Below are positions 26,340-34,358 of a stretch of DNA of 64,000 nt, in pieces. The position numbers were made by a program, and so were the translations under genes. Positions within the stretch are counted from its first letter, which is position 1, and every line of letters begins with the position of its first letter. The DNA is from Flavobacterium sp. N3904 (GTDB taxonomy: Bacteria > Bacteroidota > Bacteroidia > Flavobacteriales > Flavobacteriaceae), in the NCBI RefSeq assembly GCF_025947305.1, contig NZ_CP110009.1, forward strand, positions 2,211,501-2,275,500. The letters run 5' to 3'. The notes under the pieces are model-generated. The model saw only the letters and a program-made list of their open reading frames with translations. It searched no databases and was not told where the DNA came from.

Positions 26340-26891
26340 TTGAAAGAAGACGTAGAACAATATATTAAAAGGTGCGCCGAAAACGACCGAGAAGCACAAC
26401 TGAAATTATATCAGTTGTTTTCTCCTGTTTTGTATGGACTGTGCCTTAAATATATGAGAAACGAAGATGATGCAAAAGATGTTTTTCAAGAGGCTTTTGT
26501 TATTGCTTTTCAAAAAATAGGGCAATACAAATTTGAGGGAAGTTTTGAAGGTTGGATAAAACGTATTTTCATCAATAAATTATTAGAAACATTAAAGAAG
26601 AAGAAAAAAGATATTTTGTTTTTGGATATTTATGATATTGATGAAGAAGTAAGTGATGAAGACGAATTGGTAATGGAGCCTATTCCACAAGAAAAATTAT
26701 TGGAATACATACAAGAATTGCCAGACCAATACCGAATGGTCTTTAACTTGTTCGTTTTCGAGAAAATGAAACACAAAGAAATCGCAGAGTTGCTTCAAAT
26801 AACAGAAGGAACTTCTAAATCGAATTTGAACAGGGCAAAAGGGATTTTGCAAAAAAAAATTTTGGCGGTATTAAATTGTAAAATAGCATGA
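26340..26891 (+). CDS. ECF-type RNA polymerase sigma factor
   Basis: 183 residues. Region 2: LYQLFSPVLYGLCLKYMRN and DAKDVFQEAFVIAFQKI. Region 4: LPDQYRMVFNLFVFEKMKHKEIAELL with ITEGTSKSNLNRAKGILQKK as the recognition helix. It appears to start with TTG (no ATG in frame upstream, and this start gives the full N-terminus). Its TGA overlaps the ATG of the next gene (ATGA), so sigma factor and membrane partner are made together, as usual for sigma/anti-sigma pairs. Confidence 0.92.
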   Translation: MKEDVEQYIKRCAENDREAQLKLYQLFSPVLYGLCLKYMRNEDDAKDVFQEAFVIAFQKIGQYKFEGSFEGWIKRIFINKLLETLKKKKKDILFLDIYDIDEEVSDEDELVMEPIPQEKLLEYIQELPDQYRMVFNLFVFEKMKHKEIAELLQITEGTSKSNLNRAKGILQKKILAVLNCKIA

Positions 26892-28534
26892 AATTGATGA
26901 AAAATAAAGAAACTAAAACTATTTTTTCTTCATTGGAAGACTTCTCCAGTATTCCACCTCCCGAGTTGTGGGATAAAATTGAAGCACAATTAGACGAACC
27001 TAAAAAAAATAAGCGAGCCATTATTTGGTGGACGATTGCTGCTAGTTTGGTAGTTGGACTTTCTGTTCCGGCTATTTTGTATTTTAATTCAAATCAGCAA
27101 AGTGTCATTGAATTAAATATGGAAAATAATGCAGATGGAGTTGTTTTTGAAAAGAATTTGGAAGACAATACCAATATAGATAAAGGCAGGCATTTTAATG
27201 GCAATGTGAAAAGCAACAGTAATTCTAAAAATAGTTTCAATCAAAACCGTGATAATGACAGTACGGATAAAAAAACCACAATTGTCAAATTAAATACTAT
27301 TCAAATACATTCAAATCATAACCAGATTGTTACCATTTCAAACAATTCTTCTATAGCGGAAAAAAAATCAAGATTTAAGAATGCGGATCAAAATAAAAGA
27401 GAATCAAAATCCAATTCGGTAGTTGCGAATCAGAATTCAACTTCAATAGCTTCAACATCAAAATTAATAGTTGGCAATACTGTTGAAGTTGCTAATTCAA
27501 ATTCCAGTGATAAAGCTTTAGTAAATAATGAAAATAAAAGCATTTCACAGTTGAATGCTGATAAAGATGATTTAGAAAATTCAATTTCCAAATCATCATT
27601 GTCAATTGATAAGTCAACTCAAGTGAGTAATATAAATGCCAATAAAGTGGCTATAACTAACCAAGAAACTAGTATTGAAAAACCTAACAGCAATAAAAAA
27701 TCGATAGAAAGTGCAATCTCAAAAGATTCACTTAGCAAAATAAAATCAGAAGTTGCTCAATTAGAACAGGCTTTAGTGCAGGTGGAACTGGATAAAACAA
27801 AGAAAAAAACAATATCAGAAAGCATTGATAAATGGTCACTTCAAGTGTTTGCAGGAGTTATGAGTTCACAAAATTACAACAATGAAAAAGCTCTTGGAAA
27901 CACTGTAGATTCAAAACAATCCAATGGTTATGGAGTGAAGACCAACTACAAACTGAACAAAAAATGGGGAATAAGTTCTGGATTTAAAATTAATGAACTT
28001 GGGCAAAAAATAGCAGGGGTTTCGTATTATGAACAACAAAGTCGTTCTGGAATTGTATCAGGTACTTTGCCAATTGTAAATACTATTTATCAGCCTAGTT
28101 CTTCAAAAAACAATTATGAAATTGTTTTTATTTCTAATAATCAAGATTATATGTTTGCATCAAATTCCAATGTTGATAATGGTTTTGAAAAAGGTAATGT
28201 GACTCAAAACTTAAAATATTTTGAGATGCCTTTAGAGGTTTCTTATGTGCTTTTAAGCAAAAAGAAAGCCAATATTACTATGAATACAGGAGGTTTTGTC
28301 GGTAAGTTAATTTCTAATGATATTGCTTTGAATGGCAATTCTATAGGAGAAAATAAAAATGTAAATGATTATGTGTACGGAACTTTATTGAGCAGTACTT
28401 TGCAATATGAAATCTATAAGAAAACCAAATTTTTTATCGAACCAGGAATGAATTATTATGTAAATCCATTAGAAAATCAATCGTTCAATCAGTTTCAATT
28501 GGTGTTTAATGTTGGGTTAAATGTTTCGTTTTAG
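26888..28534 (+). CDS. Putative anti-sigma protein with periplasmic linker and C-terminal outer-membrane barrel
   Basis: 548 residues in three parts. Residues 1-43 are cytoplasmic, with PPPELWDKIEAQL, a motif seen at the start of many Bacteroidota anti-sigma proteins. A single transmembrane helix follows at about 44-66. Residues 67-315 are low-complexity, rich in Asn, Ser and Lys. Residues 316-548 look like a porin-type barrel (alternating strands starting WSLQVFAGVMSS; GYGVKTNYKLNKKWGISSGF) with a terminal Phe (NVGLNVSF). There is no N-terminal signal peptide. The topology suggests one chain linking both membranes. The gene is translationally coupled to the ECF sigma gene. Confidence 0.75.
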   Translation: MKLMKNKETKTIFSSLEDFSSIPPPELWDKIEAQLDEPKKNKRAIIWWTIAASLVVGLSVPAILYFNSNQQSVIELNMENNADGVVFEKNLEDNTNIDKGRHFNGNVKSNSNSKNSFNQNRDNDSTDKKTTIVKLNTIQIHSNHNQIVTISNNSSIAEKKSRFKNADQNKRESKSNSVVANQNSTSIASTSKLIVGNTVEVANSNSSDKALVNNENKSISQLNADKDDLENSISKSSLSIDKSTQVSNINANKVAITNQETSIEKPNSNKKSIESAISKDSLSKIKSEVAQLEQALVQVELDKTKKKTISESIDKWSLQVFAGVMSSQNYNNEKALGNTVDSKQSNGYGVKTNYKLNKKWGISSGFKINELGQKIAGVSYYEQQSRSGIVSGTLPIVNTIYQPSSSKNNYEIVFISNNQDYMFASNSNVDNGFEKGNVTQNLKYFEMPLEVSYVLLSKKKANITMNTGGFVGKLISNDIALNGNSIGENKNVNDYVYGTLLSSTLQYEIYKKTKFFIEPGMNYYVNPLENQSFNQFQLVFNVGLNVSF

Positions 28535-28552
28535 TTTTAAAGCCTTAATAAA

Positions 28553-28588
28553 AAAATGCTAGATACTCTGGAGAGCACCTAGCATTTT
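28553..28588 (+). terminator. Rho-independent terminator
   Basis: Perfect stem AAAATGCTAG (28553-28562) / CTAGCATTTT (28579-28588), shortly after the barrel-protein stop. T-rich sequence follows at 28598-28605. Confidence 0.7.
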
Positions 28589-28622
28589 GAGTTTAAAATT
28601 TTTTTCAAAAAGACCTTAACTC

Positions 28623-28988
28623 TTACTCATCCAATTTCTGATTTCCTCGATCTATGTGATTATCAGGATTTGAGTTTGGATATCGATTCGGTGTTATATC
28701 CGAATTTCGATCTCTATTTTCTAGTGTTTTTTTCGTGTCTTTTTCTGTTAAAACTCCACGGTTCAAACCTTTTTTTTCTAGTTGATCTGTATCGATTTCT
28801 TCCGGAAGATTTGGAATGGTACCTTCAATATTACGAGCTCTTTGTACTACTTTTTCATTCCCGTGACTATCAATTTCTATTTCTTCTTTAAGTTTTGATG
28901 TTTCTGGATTCAAGCTTCCAACAATAGATTCGGTGTCTGAATTTTGCTTGTTATTGGTTTTTTTAGAACCTAAATTATTGCTTTCCAT
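28623..28988 (-). CDS. Hydrophilic, probably disordered small protein
   Basis: 121 residues, almost no hydrophobic stretch; rich in Asn, Glu, Lys, Asp. No signal peptide, Cys or membrane segment. Composition (SNNLGSKKTNNKQNSD; NRYPNSNPDNHIDRGNQ) suggests an intrinsically disordered or stress-linked protein. The frame is long for this AT-rich DNA and clean, and its upstream region could hold a promoter. Similar in character to the protein at 52558-52920. Function unknown. Confidence 0.65.
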   Translation of the reverse strand: MESNNLGSKKTNNKQNSDTESIVGSLNPETSKLKEEIEIDSHGNEKVVQRARNIEGTIPNLPEEIDTDQLEKKGLNRGVLTEKDTKKTLENRDRNSDITPNRYPNSNPDNHIDRGNQKLDE

Positions 28989-29126
28989 ATCGTTAAATTT
29001 TAGTGTTACTACTGTAATTACTATAATGGTACGCTTTTTTTCTACAGTAATTCAATTATTTAACAAAGCGTTTGGTTTAAAAAACGAAATGTGTAGTCCT
29101 TTTTTTTTATAGTGCAAAAACAAAAC

Positions 29127-29134
29127 TATCTTTG
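29127..29134 (+). promoter_or_regulatory. -7 element before the pseudouridine synthase gene
   Basis: TATCTTTG, 21 bp upstream of the ATG at 29156, fitting TAnnTTTG; -33 not clear. Confidence 0.45.
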
Positions 29135-29155
29135 TTTATTTAAAATTTAGTTATA

Positions 29156-29731
29156 ATGTCCCATCATCATTTCATTCTCCATAAGCCCTATGGTTATTTA
29201 AGTCAATTTATTTACGAATTGAAGCGCAAGAAAAAACTCTTGGGAGAATTACACGATTTTCCTGCTGGAACAATGGCAATTGGTCGTCTTGATGAAGATT
29301 CTGAAGGTTTGCTATTATTGACGACCGACGGTAAAATGAGTGAAATCATTCGGAGCAAAAAAGTCGATAAAGAGTATTACGTGCAAGTCGATGGCATTAT
29401 CACACAAGAAGCGATTGAACAATTGAAAAGGGGAGTTGAGATTGGTTTTAATGGCACCAAATACATCACCAAACCCTGCAAAGCTTTTATAGTAAACGAA
29501 ATTCCCAATTTTGGAATAAGAGGAAAAAAGATTCGGGACGAACGTCACGGTCCTACTTCTTGGGCTTCTATAACTGTTAATGAAGGGAAGTTTCGCCAAG
29601 TACGTAAAATGACAGCAGCTGTTGGTTTTCCAACTTTAAGATTGGTAAGAGTCCGAATCGGAAACGTACATTTGGACGATTTGCAAGCAGGAGCAGTTTT
29701 AGAAGTGAAGGATTTCCAAATAGACAAATAA
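29156..29731 (+). CDS. rluE: rRNA pseudouridine synthase, RsuA/RluE type
   Basis: 191 residues. It isomerises uridine to pseudouridine in rRNA. Family blocks: FILHKPYGYLSQF, the catalytic segment AIGRLDEDSEGLLLLTTDG (Asp in GRLDED), VDKEYYVQVDG, and NEGKFRQVRKMTAAVGFPTLRL (as two motifs). There is no S4 domain, and the protein is short, as in E. coli RluE, so 23S rRNA is the likely substrate. trmL follows 18 bp later. Confidence 0.9.
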   Translation: MSHHHFILHKPYGYLSQFIYELKRKKKLLGELHDFPAGTMAIGRLDEDSEGLLLLTTDGKMSEIIRSKKVDKEYYVQVDGIITQEAIEQLKRGVEIGFNGTKYITKPCKAFIVNEIPNFGIRGKKIRDERHGPTSWASITVNEGKFRQVRKMTAAVGFPTLRLVRVRIGNVHLDDLQAGAVLEVKDFQIDK

Positions 29732-29749
29732 CCGATTAACCATTAAGAA

Positions 29750-30199
29750 ATGCTAAATATAGTTCTCGTAGAACCCGAAATACCAAATAATACCGGAAAT
29801 ATTGGCCGTCTATGTGTAGGCACCCAAAGTCGTTTGCATCTAATTCATCCTTTTGGATTTGTTATCAATGATAAAAACCTGAAGCGCTCCGGACTCGATT
29901 ATTGGGTACACCTTGATGTAACCGAATACCAAAATGTAGCGGAATGGATGTCTCAAATTCCAGACCAATCCAGAGTTTTTCTGATGAGTTCTCATGCTTC
30001 GACATCAATTTATGATGCAAAATTCCAAGATGGTGATTGGCTGGTTTTTGGAAAAGAAAGTGTGGGTTTGAGCGTAGAAGTTTTAGGTTTATTCGAAAAC
30101 CATCTGACTATTCCTATGTCACCATTAATTCGAAGTTTTAATATTGCCAATTCGGTTGCTTTTGTTGTTGGTGAGGCCAAGAGACAGATTGGGTTGTAG
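29750..30199 (+). CDS. trmL: tRNA (cytidine/uridine-2'-O-)-methyltransferase TrmL
   Basis: 149-residue SPOUT (trefoil-knot) methyltransferase, acting on the wobble nucleotide 34 of tRNA-Leu isoacceptors. Knot motifs: VLVEPEIPNNTGNIGRLC at the start, FGKESVGLS in the middle, and IPMSPLIRSFNIANSVAFV at the end, the full SpoU/TrmL set. Length matches E. coli TrmL. Likely cotranscribed with the pseudouridine synthase gene. Confidence 0.93.
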   Translation: MLNIVLVEPEIPNNTGNIGRLCVGTQSRLHLIHPFGFVINDKNLKRSGLDYWVHLDVTEYQNVAEWMSQIPDQSRVFLMSSHASTSIYDAKFQDGDWLVFGKESVGLSVEVLGLFENHLTIPMSPLIRSFNIANSVAFVVGEAKRQIGL

Positions 30200-30266
30200 G
30201 TTTGTTTTTAGGTACTTAAAGAAAATTAGATACACAATTAGTAAGTCATTTTTAAAGGAAATTTCA

Positions 30267-30274
30267 TATATTTG
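30267..30274 (+). promoter_or_regulatory. -7 element before the methyltransferase gene
   Basis: TATATTTG, 36 bp before ATG 30311. Confidence 0.45.
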
Positions 30275-30310
30275 AGATAGACAATTTTGCTCTGTCTTAA
30301 ATTCTTTTTT

Positions 30311-31918
30311 ATGATAGATAATGTTTCCTTACGAAGTACCATTTTTAAACATTTGGATGGTTTAGTAACCGCGCCAGTTGCTTATTCGCTTTATAAAAAA
30401 GGAATAATGACTTGCATTTTGGATAAAAAGAAAACAAGTCTTTCAGAACTTACAGAAAAATTCAAAGCCAACGAAGGTTATCTTAATGTGGCTTTAAGAG
30501 TATTAGCTTCACAAGGTTTCTTAGATTATAAAATTGACGCAGAAGCTGACGGAATTACAATTAGCACCAATGAGATAAGCGAAATTGCTTTTTCTCTGTT
30601 TCCATTGTATAAAGAGGTGGTGGATTTATTGCAGTTTTCTATGGATTTTCATCCTCGATTGTTTGATGAAGCTCCATTTGAACGCTTAAAATTTATTTTC
30701 GAAAAATACAAAGACAACTATGGAATCTCATTTTCTACGGATTCTATGACCAATTCAATACAGCATCAGATTCTAAAACATATTGAAGGTTTTTTGGTTG
30801 GTCCAACTATTGTGGGTTTGGGTATGAGTGGCATGTTTCACAAATATTTTATGGAGATTTCCTTTCGCCCAGAGGAATTTCATAAATCACCTGAAAATTT
30901 CAAAATTATACTCGATTTTTTGGTGTATTTAGGTTGGTTTACCCAAAAGAAGGGCAATTATCAGTTTACCGAAACAGGTTTGTTTTTTGCCAAAAGAGCT
31001 TCGGCTTATGGAGTCACGGTTTCATATTTGCCTACTTTTAGTAAAATAGAGGAATTGATTTTTGGTAATCCTTCTATTTTAAGGATTGTTGGAGATGGAG
31101 AAGATGAAATTCACGTGGACCGCGAGATGAATGTCTGGGGAAGCGGAGGTGCACACGATGCTTATTTTAAAGTGGTGGACGAAATTATCATCAAATTATT
31201 TAATTTGCCAATAGAGGAACAACCCAAAGGAATCTTGGATATGGGCTGTGGAAACGGCGCTTTCCTAGAACATATTTTCAATGTTATTGAACGTCAAACT
31301 TTGAGAGGAAAAATGCTTAGTGCTCATCCTTTATTTTTGGTGGGAGCCGATTATAATCAAGCGGCTCTTAAAGTAACAAGAGCCAATTTGATTAAAGCCG
31401 ATATATGGGCGAAAGTAATTTGGGGAGATATTGGTCGTCCCGATTTGCTGGCAGAAGATTTGTGGGAGAACTATAATATTGATCTGAAAGATTTGTTGAA
31501 CGTAAGAACTTTTCTGGATCACAATAGAATTTGGGAAATGCCAAAACAAATCACTGAAGAAAGAATAAGTAATTCAACTGGAGCATTTGCTCATAGAGGC
31601 GTTCGGATAAATAATAGTTTAGTGGAAGATAATTTATTGGAGCACTTCAAAAAATGGTCGCCTTATGTTCATAAATTTGGATTGCTAATTATTGAATTGC
31701 ATACTATTGCTCCTCATTTGACCGCTTTAAATTTAGGAAAAACTGCCGCAACGGCTTATGATGCCACGCACGGTTTTTCGGATCAATTTATAGTTGAGGT
31801 TGAAGTACTTCATAAAATCGCAGCCGAAGCTGGATTATTTCCAGATCCTAACTATTTTAAAAAATTCCCCGATTCAGAGATTGCAACGGTTAGTATTAAT
31901 TTACTGAAAGGAGCATAA
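30311..31918 (+). CDS. Class I SAM-dependent methyltransferase with two winged-helix-like N-terminal regions
   Basis: 535 residues, far longer than ordinary class I enzymes. Residues 1-100 resemble a winged-helix dimerisation region (IFKHLDGLVTAPVAYSLYKKG; LTEKFKANEGYLNVALRVL). A similar layout repeats at about 150-230 (HQILKHIEGFLVGPTIVGLGMSG; FKIILDFLVYLGWFT). The Rossmann methyltransferase fold starts with GILDMGCGNGAFLEHI near residue 305, with VGADYNQAALKV further on. The duplicated front end recalls AprA-like polyketide-associated methyltransferases; that parallel is from memory. No biosynthetic cluster surrounds it. Substrate unknown. Confidence 0.8.
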   Translation: MIDNVSLRSTIFKHLDGLVTAPVAYSLYKKGIMTCILDKKKTSLSELTEKFKANEGYLNVALRVLASQGFLDYKIDAEADGITISTNEISEIAFSLFPLYKEVVDLLQFSMDFHPRLFDEAPFERLKFIFEKYKDNYGISFSTDSMTNSIQHQILKHIEGFLVGPTIVGLGMSGMFHKYFMEISFRPEEFHKSPENFKIILDFLVYLGWFTQKKGNYQFTETGLFFAKRASAYGVTVSYLPTFSKIEELIFGNPSILRIVGDGEDEIHVDREMNVWGSGGAHDAYFKVVDEIIIKLFNLPIEEQPKGILDMGCGNGAFLEHIFNVIERQTLRGKMLSAHPLFLVGADYNQAALKVTRANLIKADIWAKVIWGDIGRPDLLAEDLWENYNIDLKDLLNVRTFLDHNRIWEMPKQITEERISNSTGAFAHRGVRINNSLVEDNLLEHFKKWSPYVHKFGLLIIELHTIAPHLTALNLGKTAATAYDATHGFSDQFIVEVEVLHKIAAEAGLFPDPNYFKKFPDSEIATVSINLLKGA

Positions 31919-31996
31919 AATAGTTCACAGATTTCAGTTTACAGATTTCATTCTAGTACAGTAAAGCTAAGACCTATAATTCATGACTAATAATTT

Positions 31997-32773
31997 CTAA
32001 GTAATAACAAATTTACCCTTTTCGCTGTGAAAAACAATATGTTCGTCTTTGAATAAAGTATTAAAACTGCCTTTACTAATCAAGTTACAAGGGTCATCTT
32101 GGACTACTGTCTCCGGAGTCATGATAATCATTTCATCACTTAATTGTATGGCCATATCAATGTCGTGAGTTGAAAACAAAATACATTTTCCAGTTTCGTG
32201 AGTTAGTTTTTTTAATAGTTTAAGCAAAGAAACTTTGTGTAATAAATCCAAATGGGTAGTGGGTTCATCCAGAATAATCAAAGGCGTATCTTGCGCCAAT
32301 GCTCTTGCAATCAAAACTTTTTGCAACTGTCCGTCACTGATTTCGAAATGTTTTTTTTGAGACAAATGGCCAATTTGTGTTAGTTCTATTGCCTCTTGAA
32401 TGATTTTGACATCGGTATCTGCTAAAGTGCCAATCCAATTAGTGTAAGGCTGACGTCCGAGCGCCACCAATTCAAAAACGGTTAAATTACTCGAAGGCAA
32501 CTTTTCGGTCAAAACCATACTTAAATTTTGGGCCAGTGCCAAAGGTTCGTAACTAGTTATTTTCTTATCGTTCAAAAAAACAGTTCCCTGCAAAGGTTTC
32601 TGAATTCCAGTAATGGTTCGTAATAAAGTAGATTTTCCAATACCATTTGCCCCAATCAAAGCAATCAGTTTCCCTGCCTGCAAATTCAAGTTGAGGTTTT
32701 CAGCAATGGTCACTGTTTCTTTTTTGGAAGTGTAGCCAATGCTTAAATTTTCTGTGGTTAGGATAGTATTCAT
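31997..32773 (-). CDS. btuD: ABC transporter ATPase of the B12/iron-chelate family
   Basis: 258 residues. Walker A GANGIGKSTLL, Q-loop region LAQNLSMVLTE, signature SDGQLQKVLIARALAQ (Asp replaces the first Gly of LSGGQ), Walker B LIILDEPTTHLD, and switch His in LFSTHDID. It belongs with the BtuC-like permease and BtuF-like binding protein upstream, and the neighbouring cobalamin riboswitch points to B12 as substrate. Heme or siderophore remains possible because this operon has no riboswitch of its own. Last gene of the minus-strand series. Confidence 0.88.
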   Translation of the reverse strand: MNTILTTENLSIGYTSKKETVTIAENLNLNLQAGKLIALIGANGIGKSTLLRTITGIQKPLQGTVFLNDKKITSYEPLALAQNLSMVLTEKLPSSNLTVFELVALGRQPYTNWIGTLADTDVKIIQEAIELTQIGHLSQKKHFEISDGQLQKVLIARALAQDTPLIILDEPTTHLDLLHKVSLLKLLKKLTHETGKCILFSTHDIDMAIQLSDEMIIMTPETVVQDDPCNLISKGSFNTLFKDEHIVFHSEKGKFVIT

Positions 32774-32824
32774 TTTTGAGATGTTCTAAATTCTTAAATA
32801 ATGGCTTTACTGAAAAACGAAAAC

Positions 32825-33169
32825 TTAAACCATAGATTTATTGCAATAGGTTGCTTTTTCAAAGTCCCTAATATTGATAGATAAAATTGGAACCTCGGGA
32901 AATAGTACTTTTAGTTTACCAACTATTTTGTTGGAGAGATTGCTTTTTTGAACTGTGGTTCTCCCTTCCATTATATTGGCAAAAATATGAATAAAATCAT
33001 CAGTAGTATTCCCAATATTGTAATATTGAAAAGGATTGATGCGAACTTTGATGTCACCGGGGCTAAAAAGGCCAGTGGATTCTGCGGTGTCATAAACAGC
33101 TTGCATAATTTCTTGGGGGGATTTTAGATTCAGTATGCTTTCGGAACAATCAATTACAAAATGTGGCAT
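32825..33169 (-). CDS. 5-carboxymethyl-2-hydroxymuconate isomerase-like tautomerase
   Basis: 114 residues, tautomerase superfamily, CHMI branch. Pro2 after the initiator Met (MPHFVIDCSESIL) would become the catalytic N-terminal proline. Further family features are DIKVRINPFQYYNIG and FIHIFANIMEGRTTVQKSNLS. CHMI acts in homoprotocatechuate breakdown, but no such genes are nearby. It lies between BtuC-like and BtuD-like genes in the same direction; its role there is unclear. Confidence 0.85.
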   Translation of the reverse strand: MPHFVIDCSESILNLKSPQEIMQAVYDTAESTGLFSPGDIKVRINPFQYYNIGNTTDDFIHIFANIMEGRTTVQKSNLSNKIVGKLKVLFPEVPILSINIRDFEKATYCNKSMV

Positions 33170-33199
33170 AATATGTTTTATTTATAGTTTTATTTTTTT

Positions 33200-33249
33200 T
33201 TAACCACATAGATTAAATTTTGAAATCAACACAGAATCTATGTGGTTAA
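33200..33249. repeat. 15-bp perfect inverted repeat
   Basis: TTAACCACATAGATT (33200-33214) and its exact complement (33235-33249), 20-nt loop. It lies between the permease and the CHMI-like gene. On the minus strand an A-run, not a T-run, follows, so it is no ordinary terminator. The ACCACATAGA core resembles a dispersed flavobacterial repeat. Confidence 0.6.
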
Positions 33250-33266
33250 AATTGAATCTTGAACCA

Positions 33267-34295
33267 TCACTTAAAACTGCTCTTTCGAACCAACAGCCAA
33301 ATCACAACTGGCGCTCCCAATATCGAAGTAATAGCATTAATAGGCAAGGTGATTTCCATTCCTGGCATTTGGGAAACTACATCGCAAATTAGCATAATTG
33401 CAGCTCCAAAAAGCAAAGTACTCCAGTATAAAATAGTATGATTACTCGTTTGAAACACTAATTTGGCAATATGGGGTACTGCCAAACCTATAAAAGCTAT
33501 AGGGCCGGCATAGGCAGTAATGCTACCTACTAAAATACTGGTTGCCAATATAATTATAAGTCGGGCTCTATTGAAATTCAGCCCCATACTTTTAGCGTAA
33601 TTCTCGCCCAAAAGCAACGCATTTAAAGGTTTAATACTGTATAAACTCAATAGTAACCCAATTGAAACACAGATGGACAAAATAAGAATTGAAGACCAAG
33701 ATAAATTGCCCAAGCTTCCCATTGACCAAAAAGTGAATTTTTGCAATTGTTCTGCTGTACTAAAGTAAGAGAGTACACTAACAATGGCACTTGTAAAACT
33801 TCCAAACATTAGTCCAACAATAAGAATAGCGGCAGTGTCCCGCAGCTTTTGTGAGACAACTAAAACTAGAAGCAAAACCATTGTGCTTCCAATTGTTGAA
33901 GCCAAAATGATTCCGTAGGATGACAGTAATATGCTACTCAAAAATGGAGGTAATACACTAGCACCCAATATCACAAAAGCGACACCTAAGCTGGCACCAG
34001 AACTGAGTCCCAAAACGTAAGGTCCAGCGAGTGGATTTCGAAATAAAGTTTGCATTAATAATCCACTTATTGACAAGCCAATTCCAACTAACACTGCTGT
34101 AATGGCCTTAGGTAAGCGATAATTAACGATGATGTATTCCCAAGTTGATTTACTCGATTGTCCTCCTGTCAAACTGGTGTATACTTCTTTAAAAGGAATT
34201 CTAATGGATCCAAAACTGATGTTTATAAAAAACAGAACGATAAGCCCTAAAAAAAGCAATGTGAATAAAATTGTATTTCGTTTTGGATTGTTCAA
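33267..34295 (-). CDS. btuC: ABC transporter permease, BtuC/FecCD family
   Basis: 342 residues with about ten membrane helices. Family marks: YRLPKAITAVLVGIGLSISGLLMQTLFRNPLAGPYVLG (read in parts), the GLMFGSFTSAIVS segment, and AYAGPIAFIGLAVPHIAKL near the C-terminus, the coupling region that contacts the ATPase. It moves B12 (or another metal chelate) across the inner membrane. It stands 63 bp after the binding-protein gene and in the same operon as the ATPase. Confidence 0.92.
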   Translation of the reverse strand: MNNPKRNTILFTLLFLGLIVLFFINISFGSIRIPFKEVYTSLTGGQSSKSTWEYIIVNYRLPKAITAVLVGIGLSISGLLMQTLFRNPLAGPYVLGLSSGASLGVAFVILGASVLPPFLSSILLSSYGIILASTIGSTMVLLLVLVVSQKLRDTAAILIVGLMFGSFTSAIVSVLSYFSTAEQLQKFTFWSMGSLGNLSWSSILILSICVSIGLLLSLYSIKPLNALLLGENYAKSMGLNFNRARLIIILATSILVGSITAYAGPIAFIGLAVPHIAKLVFQTSNHTILYWSTLLFGAAIMLICDVVSQMPGMEITLPINAITSILGAPVVIWLLVRKSSFK

Positions 34296-34358
34296 TTCGC
34301 TTTTTTTAGCAAAGCCCTAACCCGTCTTAGCAAGCTGTTAGGTCTGTTGAGTTGTTTT

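Noticed and set aside
33200-33249. Terminator between permease and CHMI-like gene
   Set aside because: The minus-strand stem is followed by A rather than T, so it was called a repeat.
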